Made by a program: the position numbers and the translations under genes | Source: Hyphomicrobiales bacterium | GTDB lineage: Bacteria > Pseudomonadota > Alphaproteobacteria > Rhizobiales > Aestuariivirgaceae | Direction of reading: 5' to 3' | DNA: 64,000 bases | Assembly: GCA_016185245.1 (NCBI GenBank) | Contig: JACPNZ010000016.1 | Span: forward strand, 124,001 to 188,000 | The notes under the pieces: generated by a model | What the model saw: only the letters and a program-made list of their open reading frames with translations | Told to the model about the DNA's origin: nothing | The model's database searches: none | In this document: positions 63,051 to 64,000 of the stretch, one piece after another | Layout of the letters: each line of letters starts with the position of its first letter | Position numbering within the stretch: the first letter of the stretch is position 1

Positions 63051-63068
63051 AATACCAAACCAATACCA
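63051..63068 (-). promoter_or_regulatory. NagQ box upstream of the nag-kyn operon
   Basis: On the minus strand this reads TGGTATT-GGTT-TGGTATT: two 7-bp direct repeats with an 11-bp period, beginning 8 bp before the kinase start codon (63043). The same arrangement stands before murQ. Spacing of one helical turn and closeness to the start suggest repression by NagQ. Confidence 0.75.
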
Positions 63069-63152
63069 AATGGGAAGAGTTTTGTTAAGAAATTTGCAGA
63101 GAATCTCAATTTTAATAGATTTATCAAATGTTAACATTTTCTTCTGGACAAG

Positions 63153-63170
63153 TGGTATTAATTTGGTATT
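63153..63170 (+). promoter_or_regulatory. NagQ box upstream of murQ
   Basis: TGGTATT-AATT-TGGTATT, two direct repeats with an 11-bp period, ending 9 bp before the murQ ATG (63180). It mirrors the box before the divergent operon. The 136-bp gap (63044-63179) between them is very AT-rich compared with the rest of the window and holds the promoters of both transcripts. Confidence 0.75.
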
Positions 63171-63179
63171 GTCTAGCCC

Positions 63180-64000
63180 ATGGAAATGCAGCACGCCACC
63201 ACCGAACGGGTTTCCGCCGCCTCGACCGGGATCGACACCTGGAGCGATGCCGGAATTCTGGCGGCCCTGATCGAAGGCCAGGAGCGTGCCATAGCCGCCG
63301 TCCGCGCCGCCATTCCGCAAATCTCCCAGGCCGCCGCAGCAATAGCCGAGCGCCTGCGCGCCGGCGGCTGCCTCTACTATGCCGGCGCCGGCACCTCGAT
63401 CCGGGTGGGCGTCCAGGACGGCTCCGAACTCCCCGCCACCTTCGGCCTCGCCGAGACCCGTATCCGCTATCTCATCGCCGGCGGCCGCGCCGCCATGTTC
63501 GACACTCTGGCCAAGGCCGAGGATGATGCCGCCGAAGGCGCCCGCGCCGCGGAAGGCTGCACCCCAGCCGACGTGGTGATCGCCATCGCCGCCTCCGGCA
63601 CCACACCCTATACCGTCGCCGCAGCCAAGTCGGCCCGCGCCCGCGGCGCTTGCGTCATCGCCATGGTCAACAATGCCGGCACCCCGCTCGCCGCCGCCGC
63701 CGCCCACGAGATCCTGCTCGATTCCGGGCCTGAGGCGATCGCCGGCTCGACCCGCATGGCTGCGGGCACGGCCCAGAAGGCGGCCCTCAATCTTCTCTCG
63801 ACGCTGGCCAACATCAAGCTCGGCGCCGTCCATGATGGGTTGATGGTCAATGTCCAGGCCGACAATCAGAAGCTCAAGCAACGCGCCCGCACCATGATCG
63901 GTACCATCACCGGGGCCGACGAAGCCCGCGCCGCCGCGGCCCTCGAACAAACAAAGGGGCTGGTCAAGCCCGCCGTCCTCATCTGTGCCGGGGCGGCCTC
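63180..64000 (+). CDS. murQ: N-acetylmuramic acid 6-phosphate etherase MurQ (3' end outside window)
   Basis: The frame from ATG 63180 stays open to the last base (273 codons), so the gene is cut by the window end. The SIS-type protein shows the MurQ pattern: YYAGAGTSIRVGVQDGSELP (about 67-86; the Glu of DGSE is the catalytic acid position), AIAASGTTPYTVAA, and GPEAIAGSTRMAAGTAQKAALN. It cleaves the lactyl ether of MurNAc-6-P to GlcNAc-6-P, feeding NagA. It is divergent from the nag-kyn operon and shares the NagQ-controlled region. Confidence 0.92.
   Translation, partial: MEMQHATTERVSAASTGIDTWSDAGILAALIEGQERAIAAVRAAIPQISQAAAAIAERLRAGGCLYYAGAGTSIRVGVQDGSELPATFGLAETRIRYLIAGGRAAMFDTLAKAEDDAAEGARAAEGCTPADVVIAIAASGTTPYTVAAAKSARARGACVIAMVNNAGTPLAAAAAHEILLDSGPEAIAGSTRMAAGTAQKAALNLLSTLANIKLGAVHDGLMVNVQADNQKLKQRARTMIGTITGADEARAAAALEQTKGLVKPAVLICAGAA

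Overview
The window is GC-rich, gene-dense DNA with short intergenic gaps, many 1- or 4-nt start/stop overlaps and several overlapping convergent gene ends. No rRNA, tRNA, CRISPR, insertion sequence, integrase or phage gene was seen. The gene content points to an alphaproteobacterium of the order Hyphomicrobiales (Rhizobiales): a very large GPR/RgsE-like growth-pole protein (29866-35352), YcjX/YcjF, a CPA2 antiporter, a thioredoxin-reductase-type ferredoxin reductase with its 2Fe-2S ferredoxin, and a MetA with the acetyl-CoA-type residue.

Layout. 1-7.9 kb: the end of a P-loop ATPase overlapping metA, a TadG-like vWA protein, a SixA-like phosphatase, ycjX-ycjF, an EF-hand protein and a GNAT-family protein. 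7.9-10 kb: a DgcA-like N-demethylase flavoprotein. 10-24.8 kb: a surface-glycan locus. It holds an ELM1-family protein and a GT8-like enzyme on the minus strand, then a tightly coupled plus-strand operon (surface carbohydrate protein, SAM-methyltransferase-like protein, Gfo/Idh/MocA dehydrogenase, NeuB with a C-terminal cupin, HAD phosphatase, NeuA-type CMP transferase, sulfotransferase). A PhyH-type dioxygenase, three more sulfotransferases and an ABC exporter follow. Together they suggest a sulfated, nonulosonic-acid-containing surface polymer.

24.7-42.7 kb: mixed core functions. These are a DmpA-like peptidase, the antiporter, ferredoxin and its reductase, an orphan Hpt protein, the GPR-like protein, a dipeptide epimerase, an MFS transporter, a threonine dehydratase, a TMADH-like flavoprotein with the covalent-FMN cysteine, and an L,D-transpeptidase.

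42.7-55.5 kb: the most unusual part. A minus-strand operon (kynureninase-like enzyme, VOC/bicupin protein, five-component LIV-type ABC importer, LacI regulator) is divergent from a plus-strand operon (hyuA, hyuB, XRE-cupin regulator, SRPBCC protein). The 82-bp gap between them carries two 18-bp TTGCA-type palindromes. This looks like a self-contained uptake, sensing and degradation system for an unidentified nitrogen compound.

55.5-64 kb: a continuous minus-strand operon of eight overlapping genes joins amino-sugar recovery (GlcNAc kinase, NagQ, NagB-II-type SIS protein, NagA, Gfo/Idh) to a PP2C-like protein, a second kynureninase and KynB. It is divergent from murQ, which runs off the window. 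Both promoters carry tandem TGGTATT-N4-TGGTATT boxes, so amino-sugar and kynurenine functions appear to share NagQ control.
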